DNA of 64,000 bases, from contig CM072860.1 of NCBI GenBank assembly GCA_036937835.1, forward strand, positions 8,635,001 through 8,699,000. Reading direction: 5' to 3'. Origin of the DNA: Pampus argenteus (lineage: Eukaryota; Chordata; Actinopteri; Scombriformes; Stromateidae). The notes beneath the pieces were generated by a model. It searched no databases, was not told the origin of the DNA, and saw nothing but the letters and a program-made list of their open reading frames with translations. Every line of letters begins with the position of its first letter. Within the stretch, counting starts at the first letter, position 1. Made by a program: the position numbers and the translations under genes. Below are positions 40,501-51,175 of the stretch, in pieces.

Positions 40501-43500
40501 CGTTTGACAGCCATAGGAAAGGAGCATGCTGAGAAATAGGAGAGGGTTATGAGTGGGTCAATGAAATTGAACATGAACATTAGGTATATATGGCAGTACC
40601 ACTCATTTTCTACCGCCAAGTATACAGCATGTGACACTGTATTGACCCAATCTATAAATATATTTAAGAACATTTAAGGGTATTTGTTTGGCTAAAAATA
40701 TGAGGTTCAAGTGGCTTTACTTTTAGATTACATCATGTTATCAATGTGGCTCTTTGTATTGTACCGTATGATATATATTTTAGCCCACTTTGAGCCTGGT
40801 AACAAATACAAGAAAAACAAGTGCATCTGCAGAGTCAGGGATAAATACAGATGTAATGAGATATCTAACAGTGGGGCAAGGAGGAGGAATGCAGAGTCAA
40901 GGATGGAGAAAGAGGACAGGTGGAAGAGAACATGGATTTAGACGCCCAAAAGGATACAGGAGCGAAAGGAAGGGAAGGAGAAAGGTACAACACGGGGCAG
41001 AGAGTTGTACCCTAGGGGAAGATGTAATCAAGTGCTAAGCTACTGTGTCAATACATATGTCAAATCACATAAGAGGTAAAGGAAGGAAGGAAGCGCGAAA
41101 GGGTCAGTACTCAATACATGTCACCTTATATTATACTGTAGGGCCGGAGGAGAGTCAGGGGGAGGGTAAGTAAGGGAGGGAGAGAAGGGAAGAACACTGT
41201 AATAAACCTTTTATCATGTGGCTAAAACAAAATGAAGAGTAAAGAGGGAGAAATCAAGATGTAATGTTGGCATCAGTTAAATACTGGAGGATTGGGGAGG
41301 AGAAGGAGGTCATAAAAAAAAGAAGCAGGAATGAGAGAGAAAACAACCGAATCAGGAAGTGGTGAAAAAAACTAAACAAAAAACAAAATCAGGCCAAATG
41401 AGAGCGAGAGCTGAGTAAGAAGGATAGATTAAGGAAAGCAAAAAGACAGAAGAAGGGAATAAACATAATCCAAGAGGGAGGGGAGGGGGGCTTGGGAAGA
41501 GACTGACACAGAGATTGATCAAGGAAAACAGAAGAAGAGGTCAGGCAAAATTGAGGGAGACAAACAACAAGACACTAAACTGTCCAAGAATCAAGACCAA
41601 AAATGGAGGAAAAGGGTAAACGAACAGAAGACATGACACGGAAAAAGGAAACGAGGGCAGTGTAGATGTCAGCCAGACGAGGAGATAATTGCTTTGTTGT
41701 TGCTCCTCTTCTTTCTCACTCTCTCTCACTCACTCACTCTCTCTCTCTGTGCCTAATCTTGTCTGGTGTCAGACCACCAGACTTTGTAGCATAGATAAAG
41801 CGAAAAAGAAAATGAGACAGTGAGAGAGACGAGAAAAGAAGGGGAAAAGAAAGATGAGGAAAGGGAGAAAGGATTCTATCATTCCTTTATCCCCTCTACC
41901 ACCACTCTCGTTTCTCCCCTTCTCTCCCTCTCTGGTACTAATAATTACTCGTTTCTGTGTCACCAGTTTGAACAAAGCACTCCCTTGTCTCCTTCACTTT
42001 CTCCCTGCATGTGTGCACGCCTTTGCAGGGTTTAACCATGATTAGAAGCACAAAGACAGACACACACATATAGACATTAAGTCATATGTGGTATGCTTTA
42101 TATTCATGAACATACATTGTCTCCAAAGTACTGAGGATTTAGGTGATTTTCATTTCACGTGTATCCACACCACATCTATCTACATGCAATAATGGGCATG
42201 TAAATATAGTTAAAAATGCATAATGCAGTGAGTAGTAGAAAATCAGCATATCAAAGATGCATGTGTTTGTCAATGTGTCCAGGTCCTTTCCATGTGTATT
42301 TCAGTGAAATTTCTTGCCCATTTCTATTGCTGCCAGCGTGGCAAAAACAACTAGAGAGGTGATTCATGATCTCATAAGAGAAAGGAGTGGTGGTGGTGGG
42401 GTGGAGGAGAAGAGTGGTGATATAGGGAGAGAGGGTGAGTAAGAGCGAGGATGAGAAATATAAGATGCAGGCAAATGGAGAGGTGGTGGGGGAAAAGGAG
42501 GGGAGGAGGAGGGAAAAGCAAAGCAGTTAAAGAGGACATGAGAGAAGAGAAAGAGTGACCTTGGGTGCTAAATAATGGTACACTGTTACAGCTGTGGCTA
42601 ATAGAGACATAGTACAGAGACTGTGAATAGGAGGGAGGCTGGGAGGTCAGGTAGAGCCTGTGAGAATTACCTAAGGATTTGTGGCGAGCAGAGCTGATTG
42701 GCTGCAGAAATAGAGAGAAGGTAAAAGAGGCAGAGCAAGAGACAAAGAGGGAAAAGAGATGTGCAGAGGGAACGAGCATAACTAAAAGTGTAAGGGAAAT
42801 GGTAAAAAGTTGCAGAGAAAGAGGTTGAACAAGGGAGAAAGAAATAATGGGTGATTACAAAGCCATGAATAGGGTCGAGGATATGGAGAGATAAGAGTGA
42901 GCGGCTGATCAGCAAAAAGAAGGAAATCTTCCTAAAAGATGGATGGAGAAAGAATAAGGAGGATAGATTGTAGGATGGAGGATCGAAACAGAGCTGAAAA
43001 GAAAGGACAGAAAGAGGGATGGAGGATGGAGTGAATAAAGGAAGGGGTATTGAATGGTGGGATTAGAAAAATGACTCAAGGGTTCACTCAAGGTGTGTGT
43101 ATGTGTGACTTCTGGATGCACAATAGAACATAGATTGGATAGTTTGAGGTGTTTTTTTGTTTTTTTACAAGATGCTGTGTACCAGTTAATTATATATATA
43201 TATATAGCATTCGTTGCACCATTGTTTTACATCAATCCATATATTTATACATTCTCTTGGTGCAGGATAATTCATATACAACTATAGGTGGAAGTAGTGA
43301 GGAAATATTGCTTGTAGGCTTGTACTTGTGTTTTGGTAATAATACTTCTTCTTCAACACTATCCAATAAAGCATGCTGTCTCAAATAGAGACAGGGTGAC
43401 ATGGGAAAAGTGAGGAAAAGAAAGGATCATGAGAAATTGGTACACATTAACACCAGAGTGAATCATACATTTAAATATAACCTCTGTTACAGAGAACCAG

Positions 43501-46500
43501 TCCCTCAGCTGAGAACATGACTTCCCACAGTGATGGTCAAGTCTCTCTGCCTCATGGGATCCGTCAATTATACAAAGACACATAAATGCACTGAATGAAT
43601 TGACAACACTAATATTTCTCAGGGCCTTTTATAAGCGAACAATATGACGGAGGCTTTTTATTCAGATACAGAGGCAGCAGTAGTGTTGTAAGTGCTGCTT
43701 TTTGCATATTTCATGTGGGGAATATGATTGAGCATCCACTGTCTTCATTACTGGACTTTACATGGGCAATTCATAATCCCCCAGGGTGACTCATCTGCCC
43801 AATACAGGCTTTCCTTACCTGAGATATCGGGTTATTAATGTTGTGGGTATTATGACAACTTGGCTTTAGTAAACCCTTTAAATATATTGTCTTTTTGCAG
43901 ATTTATTTATGAGTTTAAGGTGTAGATATTGTATGAAGAAATGCTTTGAGTGGAAGTACTGCACTGTTGAGTCAAATAATGAGCCTTTGCCATGGTAACA
44001 CACACCTGGTCCCCAAGTTGCTCTAGCGTGGAGAATGAGTTAATTGGTGAATTTTTGACAGTGTTAGAAACCGATCTTTAATGACCTACTGACCACTGGA
44101 TAGGGCTGTTTTAAATGAGAATGCCCCATGTGACTGTTGAGATTATAATGGAACCGGGAGCGTCAGACAGTACATTATAATTCATTATCAAATCATACAG
44201 AGCTTCTGCTTTAAATAAGGAGCTTGGAGATATTCCTGGGCTAGCTCTTGCTATTCAGATTATTTTGTGGCATCATATAAGATCAGTCAATAACATCCAA
44301 TTGAAAATATATTGATAAAAAAAAATGTTAAAAACTATATTGTTGCCATCATTGGTCTTTTCATTTTGAATGTGTTATAAACAGAATAAGATTCGGGGCT
44401 TTCTGCAGTGTCTGAGTCACACTCAATGGTAGTCTGAGGGGAGCTGCAACGGTTAGCAACACAAGATACAAATAAGCTCGTTGATGTAGTGTGAAAAGGC
44501 AGATAGAAAGAAGGAGCTGGAGACCAAAAATATACGAAGGGAAAAAAAAAAAAGAAGTCACTGACAAAATATTCGTGTTTATAACATGTACTTGCCCACA
44601 CAAGAGGAGGGTTAGACAGCAGAGGGCAAAGTCATACCCACCAGCGACAGACACTTGAGCTGAGCTCTCACACACACAGACACACACACACTTTACCCTT
44701 ACATATCGCACACAAACCCACTCAGATGAAAATACACGGATGTTTTACCGAGTATATCATAAATACACTCTGTGCAACACAGCCACGCACTGACAAGCAC
44801 ATACATACAAACAACTCGAGCATGGCATACACAATTACGCAAAGCCTGTGCCCCACCGTTCTCGTCACCGTCTCTTTTCATTGTTTTTTTTTCCCCCCCT
44901 CTGTCTTTCTATTTTTCACCTCTCCCTCGTTTGTTTTAATGGCTGCTCAAACACTTAAAATGAGGACAAATTCAAAGCACTTCTCTCTATTATCCCACGC
45001 AAGCACTCACTCATTACAGACACATGCAGCAAACGCATTCGCAGTTAAAAGACAACAAAACACACCTGCACTTGTGATGACAATACACTGACACATTTGC
45101 TTCCTATTATCATTAATTAAAACCACAAAATGTCTCTGTTTTACTGTAATCCTAGCCCTGGCCATTAAACCTAAAATGGCCTCTTTTTTTTCTCTCTTTT
45201 TTTTTTTTTTTAAATGTGAGGTCCCACAAAATGGCTTGACGTTTGCTTCTTGCAGGGATTCAAGTACAAGCACACACACACACACGCACACACACACGCA
45301 CTCCAAATGAGCAGACAGAGTTCTCTTTTCATGTTCCCTGGGCACACTCTCCATCAATAGCCTCATTTTTCCTCTCCACCCCTACTGCAGTATCCACTCC
45401 TGTGCTGTTTCTAGTCAACTTTTCACCCCTCCTTTCCTCAGCTTCTTTTCCAATATTCAACCTTCTCTCCTTTCTTCAACAACAGTTAAAATATTCAGGC
45501 TAGACCTCTAAATACTGCAGATATTTTAGATTTCACTAATTTACTATTGATCCTGTGCAGATCCTTTTTTTTTTTTTGTTAAATTTCACTGACCTTTATT
45601 TATTTTCTCTCTTTCTTTAGAATTCTACCATCCACCAGCGACCGTTTCCTGTTGAAGAATTTGGTTTCGGGAGTCGACTATAACTTGTGCGTTCTGGCTA
45701 TTTTTGATGACACAATCACATCATTAGCAGCAACTAAAGTCCTGGGCTGTACTACGTTCTCCACTAAGGATGTTTACCCAGCGTGCCGCTCTCTCCAAGC
45801 CCACTTCCTGGGAGGGACGCTCACCATTTTAGTTGGCGGGGTTGTTGTTGTCACCCTGCTCGTGTTCACTGTGGCATTAATGGTTCGCCACCGTGTCTGC
45901 AACCATGGCGACCACATCATATGCCACAACAGCAACACTGAGGCAGGAGGCGGGGCCTGCTGTCAGGGAGGAGGTGTAGGGGGCGGAGACAAAGGGGGGA
46001 ACAGTAGTGGATGCTACCAATCAAATGGTTCTGGGGACATGATGATGGTGGTCCTACCCAATGGTCTGCCTTCCAAGAGCGGAGGGGAGAAGGAAAAGGA
46101 CAAGGAAAAGGAGAAGGAGGAGAAGGAAGTGGCCAATTCTGCTTCCCCTATGCCTCCAAAACTCCCACCAAAGCCGAGGCCAAAGCCTAAGGTCAACCTG
46201 GAGCAGTTTCTTTCAGCTGGGGGGGTGGTTTCTACAATGACAGGGGCAGGAGGGGAGATGGCTTTGGTGGTGAGACAGAGGAAGCTGGAGAAGGCACTGC
46301 CATACACCCCAGAAAGTGACAGAACTCCCCTCTACTATTCCCCTTCCCCTCCATCCACCCTGCCCCGTCAGTCTCGCTCCAGGGAACGCCCAAGACCCCG
46401 CTTGGAGCGAGACCTGACCAATCGTGCCAGTTTCTCTCTGGCTACACCCTTAAGGGACTCAGAGCTGTTGGACTGGAGAATCGCTCCCCGAGGCAGGGAC

Positions 46501-46959
46501 AAATGGAACTCCTCTCAGGCTTATCAGAGCCCTGTATCCCCTCTAAATCCTGCCTGTGGGACCATTAGTAAACGGCGACACTCGCTAGATATGGGCTCCT
46601 CTGTCGCATTAGCAACTGATGCAGCTGCGACTGTTGCCAAGCGCTATGGTGCTGTCAGTTACGCCAAGAGGCTGAGCGTGATTTGGACGAGGCGGAGCCA
46701 GTCACTTCATGGAATGCTGGTTCAGTGCGCTTCGACAACAAGCACGGCATCCTCGACAACCAGTGATGAGGCTGAAAACGGCGGGGGATTTGGGCCCCGA
46801 TGTCAGTTCCAAGGGGGATATATACATGCTTACAACACCACCAACTCCAACTCTAACACCGGGATTACCACTGGGAAAGGGAACAGTATTAAAGACAGGG
46901 GAAGGGAGAAGGGAAAGGACGGAAGGAGTGCTGAAGAACTGGAGGAAAGTGTTGTGTAG
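30964..46959 (+). CDS. lrfn4: LRFN4 / SALM3 synaptic adhesion protein (six coding exons, joined)
   Basis: Joined exons: 30964-31549, 31686-31848, 33565-33735, 35254-35415, 36071-36805 and 45621-46959, all GT-AG and in frame, giving 1051 residues. Order: possible signal segment 82-99; LRRNT with C108, C112, C114 and C125; seven LRRs at about 140-307; LRRCT from CNCELLWL to about 375; C2-type Ig with C397 and C445; Gly/Asn/acidic linker 466-560; FN3 at about 562-655; transmembrane helix 669-694; cytoplasmic tail 695-1051. Assignment to LRFN4 rather than LRFN1/2/3/5 rests on LVDLTLSRN, LHTLNLDHNLID, KLWVLEGQRATL, the QAHFLGGTLT membrane entry, RRSQSLHG and the end EELEESVV, which matches the human C-terminus I remember. 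SALM proteins organise synapses by binding presynaptic LAR-type phosphatases, and ESVV is a class I ligand for PSD-95 PDZ domains. The linker and tail are much longer than in mammals (about 635 residues in total). Teleost a or b copy unresolved. Confidence 0.92.
31550..31685 (+). other. lrfn4: lrfn4 intron 1 (coding)
   Basis: A 136 bp intron with a GTGAGC donor and a TCTAAG acceptor, phase 1, splitting the glycine codon of the third LRR (LDG|N). Confidence 0.88.
31686..31848 (+). CDS. lrfn4: lrfn4 exon: LRR3 end, LRR4, LRR5 start
   Basis: 163 bp encoding residues 196-250. It reads GNRLTILGPRDLAGLVNLQH, then LIINNNQL and LEDLDMSYNNLR. The asparagine ladder of the LRR consensus (LxxLxLxxN) is intact. 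The exon starts in phase 1 and ends AG|GTAACC in phase 2 within an arginine codon. Confidence 0.92.
31849..33564 (+). other. lrfn4: lrfn4 intron 2 (coding)
   Basis: 1716 bp with a GTAACC donor and a GCTACAG acceptor, phase 2. It has no other exon that I can recognise. It contains a segment at about 33190-33262 that recurs in intron 4 (see findings) and a poly-A run at 33113-33128. Confidence 0.88.
33565..33735 (+). CDS. lrfn4: lrfn4 exon: LRR5 end, LRR6, LRR7
   Basis: 171 bp encoding residues 250-307: VPWESIQNMASLHTLNLDHN, LIDHIAEGVFGEL, LARLDMTSNRLRTLPPDPLF. These are the most strongly conserved LRRs of the SALM family. It starts and ends in phase 2, each time splitting an AG|N arginine codon. 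Confidence 0.94.
33736..35253 (+). other. lrfn4: lrfn4 intron 3 (coding)
   Basis: 1518 bp with a GTAGCT donor and a TGTTCAG acceptor, phase 2. AT-rich with a poly-T run at 34731-34748. No other feature seen. Confidence 0.88.
35254..35415 (+). CDS. lrfn4: lrfn4 exon: LRRCT start
   Basis: 162 bp encoding residues 307-361, containing SLNFGGNPLHCNCELLWLRR and the ETCATPAHLAGR cap segment. The CxC and downstream cysteine belong to the C-terminal LRR cap. The exon is in phase 2 at both ends and ends GGAAG|GTACAT. Confidence 0.94.
35416..36070 (+). other. lrfn4: lrfn4 intron 4 (coding)
   Basis: 655 bp with a GTACAT donor and a GTCTCCTAG acceptor, phase 2. It holds the second copy of the repeated AT-core segment at about 35768-35840. 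Confidence 0.88.
36071..36805 (+). CDS. lrfn4: lrfn4 exon: LRRCT end, Ig domain, linker, FN3 start
   Basis: 735 bp encoding residues 361-606. It reads YFWSIPEEEFTCEPPLITRH, then the Ig domain (C397, W409, D441-G-A-Y444-x-C445). A roughly 95-residue linker rich in Gly, Asn, Asp and Glu follows, then the first FN3 strands ending DETLIYR. Sequons at N419, N428, N488 and N596. The linker is about twice the length I recall for human LRFN4 and includes the conserved GSSDI motif. Phase 2 at both ends. Confidence 0.93.
36990..38480 (+). repeat. Purine-rich low-complexity tract inside lrfn4 intron 5
   Basis: About 1.5 kb with strong A+G excess on the sense strand (GGATGG, GAGGAGG and GGAAAG words, no fixed period). 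It creates the false 123- and 159-residue frames on the minus strand (37637-38008, 38010-38489). Confidence 0.7.
42360..43080 (+). repeat. Purine-rich low-complexity tract inside lrfn4 intron 5
   Basis: About 0.7 kb of GAGA/GGAGG-rich sequence on the sense strand, mirrored by false Ser/Leu/Pro-rich minus-strand frames (42372-42779 and others). A looser block of the same kind lies at 40780-41480. Confidence 0.7.
45621..46959 (+). CDS. lrfn4: lrfn4 terminal coding exon: FN3 end, transmembrane helix, cytoplasmic tail
   Basis: Encodes residues 606-1051 plus TAG. The FN3 remainder (FLLKNLVSGVDYNLCVLAIF) leads to ACRSLQAHFLGGTLT and a helix rich in Val/Leu (669-694), then basic RHR. The tail has Cys/Gly-rich 698-760, a Lys/Glu run 762-776 (EKEKDKEKEKEEKE), a proline-rich PPKLPPKPRPKPK segment 784-796 with SH3-ligand character, a second Pro/Arg-rich stretch 848-866, KRRHSLDMG 923-931, YAKRLSVIWTRRSQSLHG 953-970 and the PDZ ligand ESVV. 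The tail is about 357 residues against roughly 95 in human LRFN4 (recalled). The last three motifs align with the human tail, so the extra length is inserted proximal to them. Confidence 0.95.
46083..46130 (+). repeat. lrfn4: Purine repeat within lrfn4 coding sequence
   Basis: An imperfect GGAGAAGG/AAAAGGA tract encodes the alternating Lys/Glu run of the cytoplasmic tail. It is likely to vary in length between individuals or species, always in threes if the frame is kept. Confidence 0.7.
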
Positions 46960-49060
46960 ATGGTGGTGGAAAGGAATAAAAAGAAAGTTAAAGAGGGATA
47001 ATGGGGTTCTAAAAGAGTACAGTTTGAATGGGATCTTGATTTGAGCAGGGCAAAGAGGTGGAGTCAGAAAGTGAATGCAGACCAAGGAGGAAGAGGGAGA
47101 GGGAGGAGTAAAACTGATTTGAATCTCACTTGTGTAGCTCCTTGATTTGCCAGGGAGAAGTCAAGAAAAATGAAGAGGATACAACAATGCGTACATGGAA
47201 GTGAAGTAAAAATGTTTAACATGCCCTTTATAGGTGATCTGAAGACTTATAGGCAGGAAAATAAGTGGGGCAGAGAAACATAACAGGACAGTTTTACAAA
47301 GTTTTTAAATATCAGTAAAAATTAAGTGATACAAGACAGAAAAGAGAGTAGTAAGAAAAATAACAGTGACAACTGTATGAATAGACAATGTGAGTGATAT
47401 ATATATATAGACCCAAAGAGAGGAGAGGCGAGACGTAATCAAAGTAGGGAAAACATCAACAGAGCAACAGAACAAAGGTTATGCAGCAGAAACGGAGATA
47501 GTGTGAGCTCAGCATGGATCTCAGTAAAGCCTAAACACTAATAGAACCAGACTCTTGCTAACACTTCAACTCTCCAGAGTCCCAGCCCCCACAAGACCAC
47601 AAGGGTTTACAATGGATCAAAAACAACTACACCAAGAGTAATACTGGAAAAACTCTATTCTCTGACAAAAAATCACAACAGTTTAAAAAAAAAAAGAGAT
47701 TTGGATGACATCGCTCGTAGCTCTACGTCGTCATCTTGTTTTCTTTGGATTCCAAAATGGACGGCCATTTTGAAACTCTTTTTCCAAAACACAATGAATG
47801 TGACTTTTATGTGTCCTCTGTGGCTGGACAATGGTTTTGGCTCTCCGTGTCCTCCGGATTATGGAAGCATAAATACAGAGACGTGTGCATTGGACATGAT
47901 CAATCGATATGAGCTGGAAAGAGCGAGTGGAGCACAGACATTATTACAAGAAAAAACATTGGGATTACAATGGAGTCGATATTGATTACAAAATGGAGAC
48001 GGAGGAGGTGAATGGTAGAACTTGTGCTAGTGTGCATTTTTGAAAGATTAGAGCATATTGGATGTCAGATTATAATGGACCAAAACCAATGAATAATACT
48101 AATGGATGCATAAGTGTGCATGTGTTGATGGATCAGGTACAAGATGGGAGTATGTGTGTCTGTGTGTGATTGAGCGCGCACATGTGTATGATTGTTTGTG
48201 AGGGGCAATCCAATCAAGCAGACTCCATTATTGTTTTAAAGTTTTACCGCTTTCTGGACATGCTGTGGAAAAAAAAAGACAAATCTAAAAAATTAAACGA
48301 TTAGACGGGGTCTTAAAGGCTACGACATTTTACCAAAACCTGAATAAATTACAATTTGTGCAGCTTAGTCAGAAAGCGTCAACTTAAAAATGCATTTTTT
48401 TGTGACTTCAGACTCCTTTGTGCCACATGGATTCACTTTTAATCCAAAACAGTGAATGTTATCTGAAAGGAACCAGTTAAATGACAGAACCACTATGGAA
48501 GCCACTAACGTTTAGGGACTGTTCATTAGAAGACTTTGAAATGAAATGTGTAACAGGACAACTGATCCACTGGCATAGGCCACAGAGACTCCTAACTTCT
48601 AAAGAGAAAAAAAACAAAAAAAAATGAAGAGAAAACTTGAAAGTACATATATATAGTATATATAAAAAATGATGTTACTTGTTGCACCATGTGTTTCTGT
48701 TTTTCAAAGTTTTCTGGGGGAATCGCATACAAAATATAAAATGTGTGATTTTTTTGTTTTGGACAAAAAAATCTTCATGATTAGAGAGAAAATATTGATG
48801 ATAACGAGGCAGAAAAATAAAGATAAAAACAGATACTGAAGCAGCACATACACAGCACAAAATACACAAACTGGTAAGCACACACACACACACACATCCC
48901 AGAACATAGATACACATAAACAGATGCCTATACGACAGAGACAATTACATTAATGATGACTTAACCATTACTGTTGTTTCCATTCTGTTTTTATTTCACT
49001 TTGCCAAAGTTAATATTGTTCTCTGGACTTGATATAAATAATAAAAATTACATGTATGGA
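46960..49060 (+). other. lrfn4: Probable lrfn4 3' UTR
   Basis: The sequence after the TAG is non-repetitive and lacks splice-site-flanked coding blocks. It ends near a cluster of AATAAA-type signals. 47700-48000 has an open frame (47701-47985) without an ATG start or a known domain, best read as UTR. Its end is inferred; earlier signals (near 46975, 48343 and 48816) could give shorter forms. Confidence 0.45.
49040..49045 (+). terminator. lrfn4: Candidate polyadenylation signal AATAAA
   Basis: AATAAA within an ATAAATAATAAAAATT context, about 2.08 kb after the lrfn4 stop, followed by a TG-rich stretch (49095-49125) that could serve as the downstream GU-rich element. Confidence 0.35.
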
Positions 49061-49179
49061 ACAGAGACCGACTCATTAACACAAGCGAGAATGTCGTGTG
49101 TTGCGTTTGTGCATGTGTGTTTATAAATGTACTTTAAATGTGTTTCACACAAAAGCACAGTTATATTAGCCCAGCATCC

Positions 49180-49380
49180 TCAGACCAATTTGTAAATGTG
49201 AATTAGTCTGGAACCAAGGAGTGTTATCAACAGTCGCAGACCAAAAATGCCTCTGGATGCAATTGGATAAACCTGCAACCAATCAGAGCGACGAAACGTG
49301 AGACGTAGCGCTGAGCAGAAATTTAACTTTTACGAAATCCCGTTGGAGTTGGAAGTACGGAAAACACGTAAGCTTTCAAT
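49180..49380. mobile_element. Possible interspersed repeat fragment
   Basis: Contains TTAGTCTGGAACC, then AATTGGATAAACCTGCAACC, AATCAGAGCGACGAAACG and ACGTAGCGCTGAGC. These words are CpG-rich relative to the surroundings, and I half-remember them from a dispersed fish repeat. Ends not visible. Confidence 0.35.
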
Positions 49381-50274
49381 GCAGGTGTCTTTTGTTCTTT
49401 TAGACACAATATAGTGCCCAGTTCATTTAATACTGTCACAGTAGTAGATTTAATAGACTGCAAAACTGCCTCTATGATGCTCCTTTGTACATAGTACTGT
49501 CATAGTATCAAACCTGCCCACATATTAGATAAATGATCAGGTTTGGTGGAAAAACAGCAATTTCAAAATCAAAATTAAATTTGTTATTTGGGGCAGGAGA
49601 TGTGTCTAGATGAATAAAATTGTAGCTCTGTGGTTTAGTTTTAATTTGAATAGGAATGAGATTCTGTCTTGATGAAAATGTTTGAGCTCAAGGCAGCTCA
49701 TGAGTGAGAAATTTAAGCACATGAATAAGTGTGCCAAAAATGAAGTTGTTTACTTGTCAGTCAGCGGATCTGATTAAAAGGTAAGGGTGAAGTTACCCTT
49801 CTTGAGGCAAGTTAAAACAGCATATAAGAGGGAGAAATGTTGAGTTTGGAAAAACATTGTATAAAAGAGAAGCAAACGGGGAAAGAAGGGATCAATTTAG
49901 AAAGACAAAAAGAGCTGATTTGATGTAACAATTAGAAAGAGAGAAAAAAAAATACAACAGCCGAACAGATTGAGAGCAATCACTAAAAGCGGGCTGACTA
50001 ATGGATCGTGATTCTGATGCGTTGTTATTATCAACTATATCTGCAGATTTTAGTTAGTCTAATGTAAGAATAACAAGATCACTTCAGTGCTCCCTGCAGC
50101 TGACTTTAACACTTCATTTAGCGGCAAAGCAAAGATGTGAGCTGGCAATGATCTGCAACTAAACATAGCTAATTAAATTACTAAAAATATAAATTAACAG
50201 ATGAAAATGATAACATTGTAGTGGAAAACATGAACTAGCAAACCAAAACATCTATTTATATATCCATTTCCTTT

Positions 50275-50520
50275 ATCCTTGTCCTATTGGCAACAGGCGA
50301 AGCAGGGTAGCCACGTCATTGAACTCCCCACTGGGGGATCCTGAGGCTTTCTTTGGCTAGATGGCAAACACAATCCCACCAGCAAATTCTGAGTTTGCAC
50401 ATGGTTGTCCTCCCAGTTTGATGTACCCAGTAATTCTCCACAAGGAGGCGTCAGGGAGTGGTTAAATACTGCACAGAGCTGCAGACTCACTTCATTCTCA
50501 CTGCATTACAGGCAACACGT
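50275..50520. mobile_element. Decayed non-LTR retrotransposon-like repeat
   Basis: The blocks CCCCACTGGGGGATCCTGAGG, AGATGGCAAACACAATCCC, GTCCTCCCAGTTTGATGTAC and CTCCACAAGGAGGCGTCAGG, then GCACAGAGCTGCAGACTCAC, follow the order of a common teleost repeat ('ctggggatcctgaggc ... ccagatgggatatataatcc ... gtcctcccagttggacgtgcc ... ccaaagggaggcgcc'). The identification is from memory and no coding capacity remains. Confidence 0.55.
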
Positions 50521-50851
50521 TCAAGTAATTCGATTTAAAATCAAAAGACTGAAAAACGGAAGAGAGAAACGAGAAAGACGGACAGGCCTTTTTTTAATGC
50601 CCTTCATTATTACCGGTTCATTCATTCATTTTCTATTCAGCTATTTGCAGACGCAGCTAAATGCCCAAGATGGAAGGAGTATGTGAAAGAACTGAAGAGA
50701 GAGATAAATATGAGACTGCTGACACGCCTCAAGATGGACAAATAGATGGTGATGAGCAAGGGGAAAGAGGCAGAGAAATGAGTGAAGGGGGAGGTCATTG
50801 TGTTTAGCTTTCAGTGTGTGCTGGTGTGCACATGCCTGTGTGTGCTACTTC

Positions 50852-50854
<3 letters not shown>

Positions 50855-50924
<70 letters not shown>
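50855..50924 (+). repeat. (TG)n microsatellite, longest in window
   Basis: About 35 TG units with a single GC interruption near 50895. Confidence 0.97.
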
Positions 50925-50926
<2 letters not shown>

Positions 50927-51130
50927 AGTGAGACAAACGGTGTAGTCAGAGTGTGTTCATTGGTGTTCAAACATCAGGCATTGCCTGAATGTCATAATTT
51001 GAGACCATCAACAGTAACACCAGAGGAAATAAAGGAGAGAAAGTGTGTGTGTCTGCAGGTTCGAGGGTTTAAAGCTCTTAAGTGTTCACATTTAAAGCAG
51101 GACTGAATCTGTGCTACAGTCACCTTTGAG

Positions 51131-51134
<4 letters not shown>

Positions 51135-51173
<39 letters not shown>
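51135..51173 (+). repeat. (TG)n microsatellite
   Basis: An uninterrupted TG run of about 19 units, 0.2 kb from the longer TG run. Confidence 0.97.

Positions 51174-51175
<2 letters not shown>

Larger units (their letters stand above)
36806..45620 (+). other. lrfn4: lrfn4 intron 5 (coding), 8.8 kb
   Basis: GTCAGT donor and CTTTCTTTAG acceptor, phase 2, inside the FN3 domain at IYR|I. Purine-rich low-complexity blocks lie at 36990-38480, 40780-41480 and 42360-43080. Two AT-core stretches of normal complexity (38540-38710 and 43620-44230) could be regulatory. 39721-39845 is a small GC-rich island after a CTGACAG acceptor-like site, with no clear coding fit. A (TA)n run lies at 43190-43206. Confidence 0.85.

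Noticed and set aside
42372..42779. 135-residue minus-strand open frame
   Set aside because: Opposite strand of a GAGG/GGAGA-rich tract; Ser/Leu/His-rich filler.
46014..46307. Minus-strand frame within the lrfn4 terminal exon
   Set aside because: Antisense shadow of the Lys/Glu and Pro-rich coding sequence of lrfn4.
47701..47985. 94-residue plus-strand frame after lrfn4
   Set aside because: It begins with TTG rather than ATG, has no domain, and lies where the lrfn4 3' UTR is expected.
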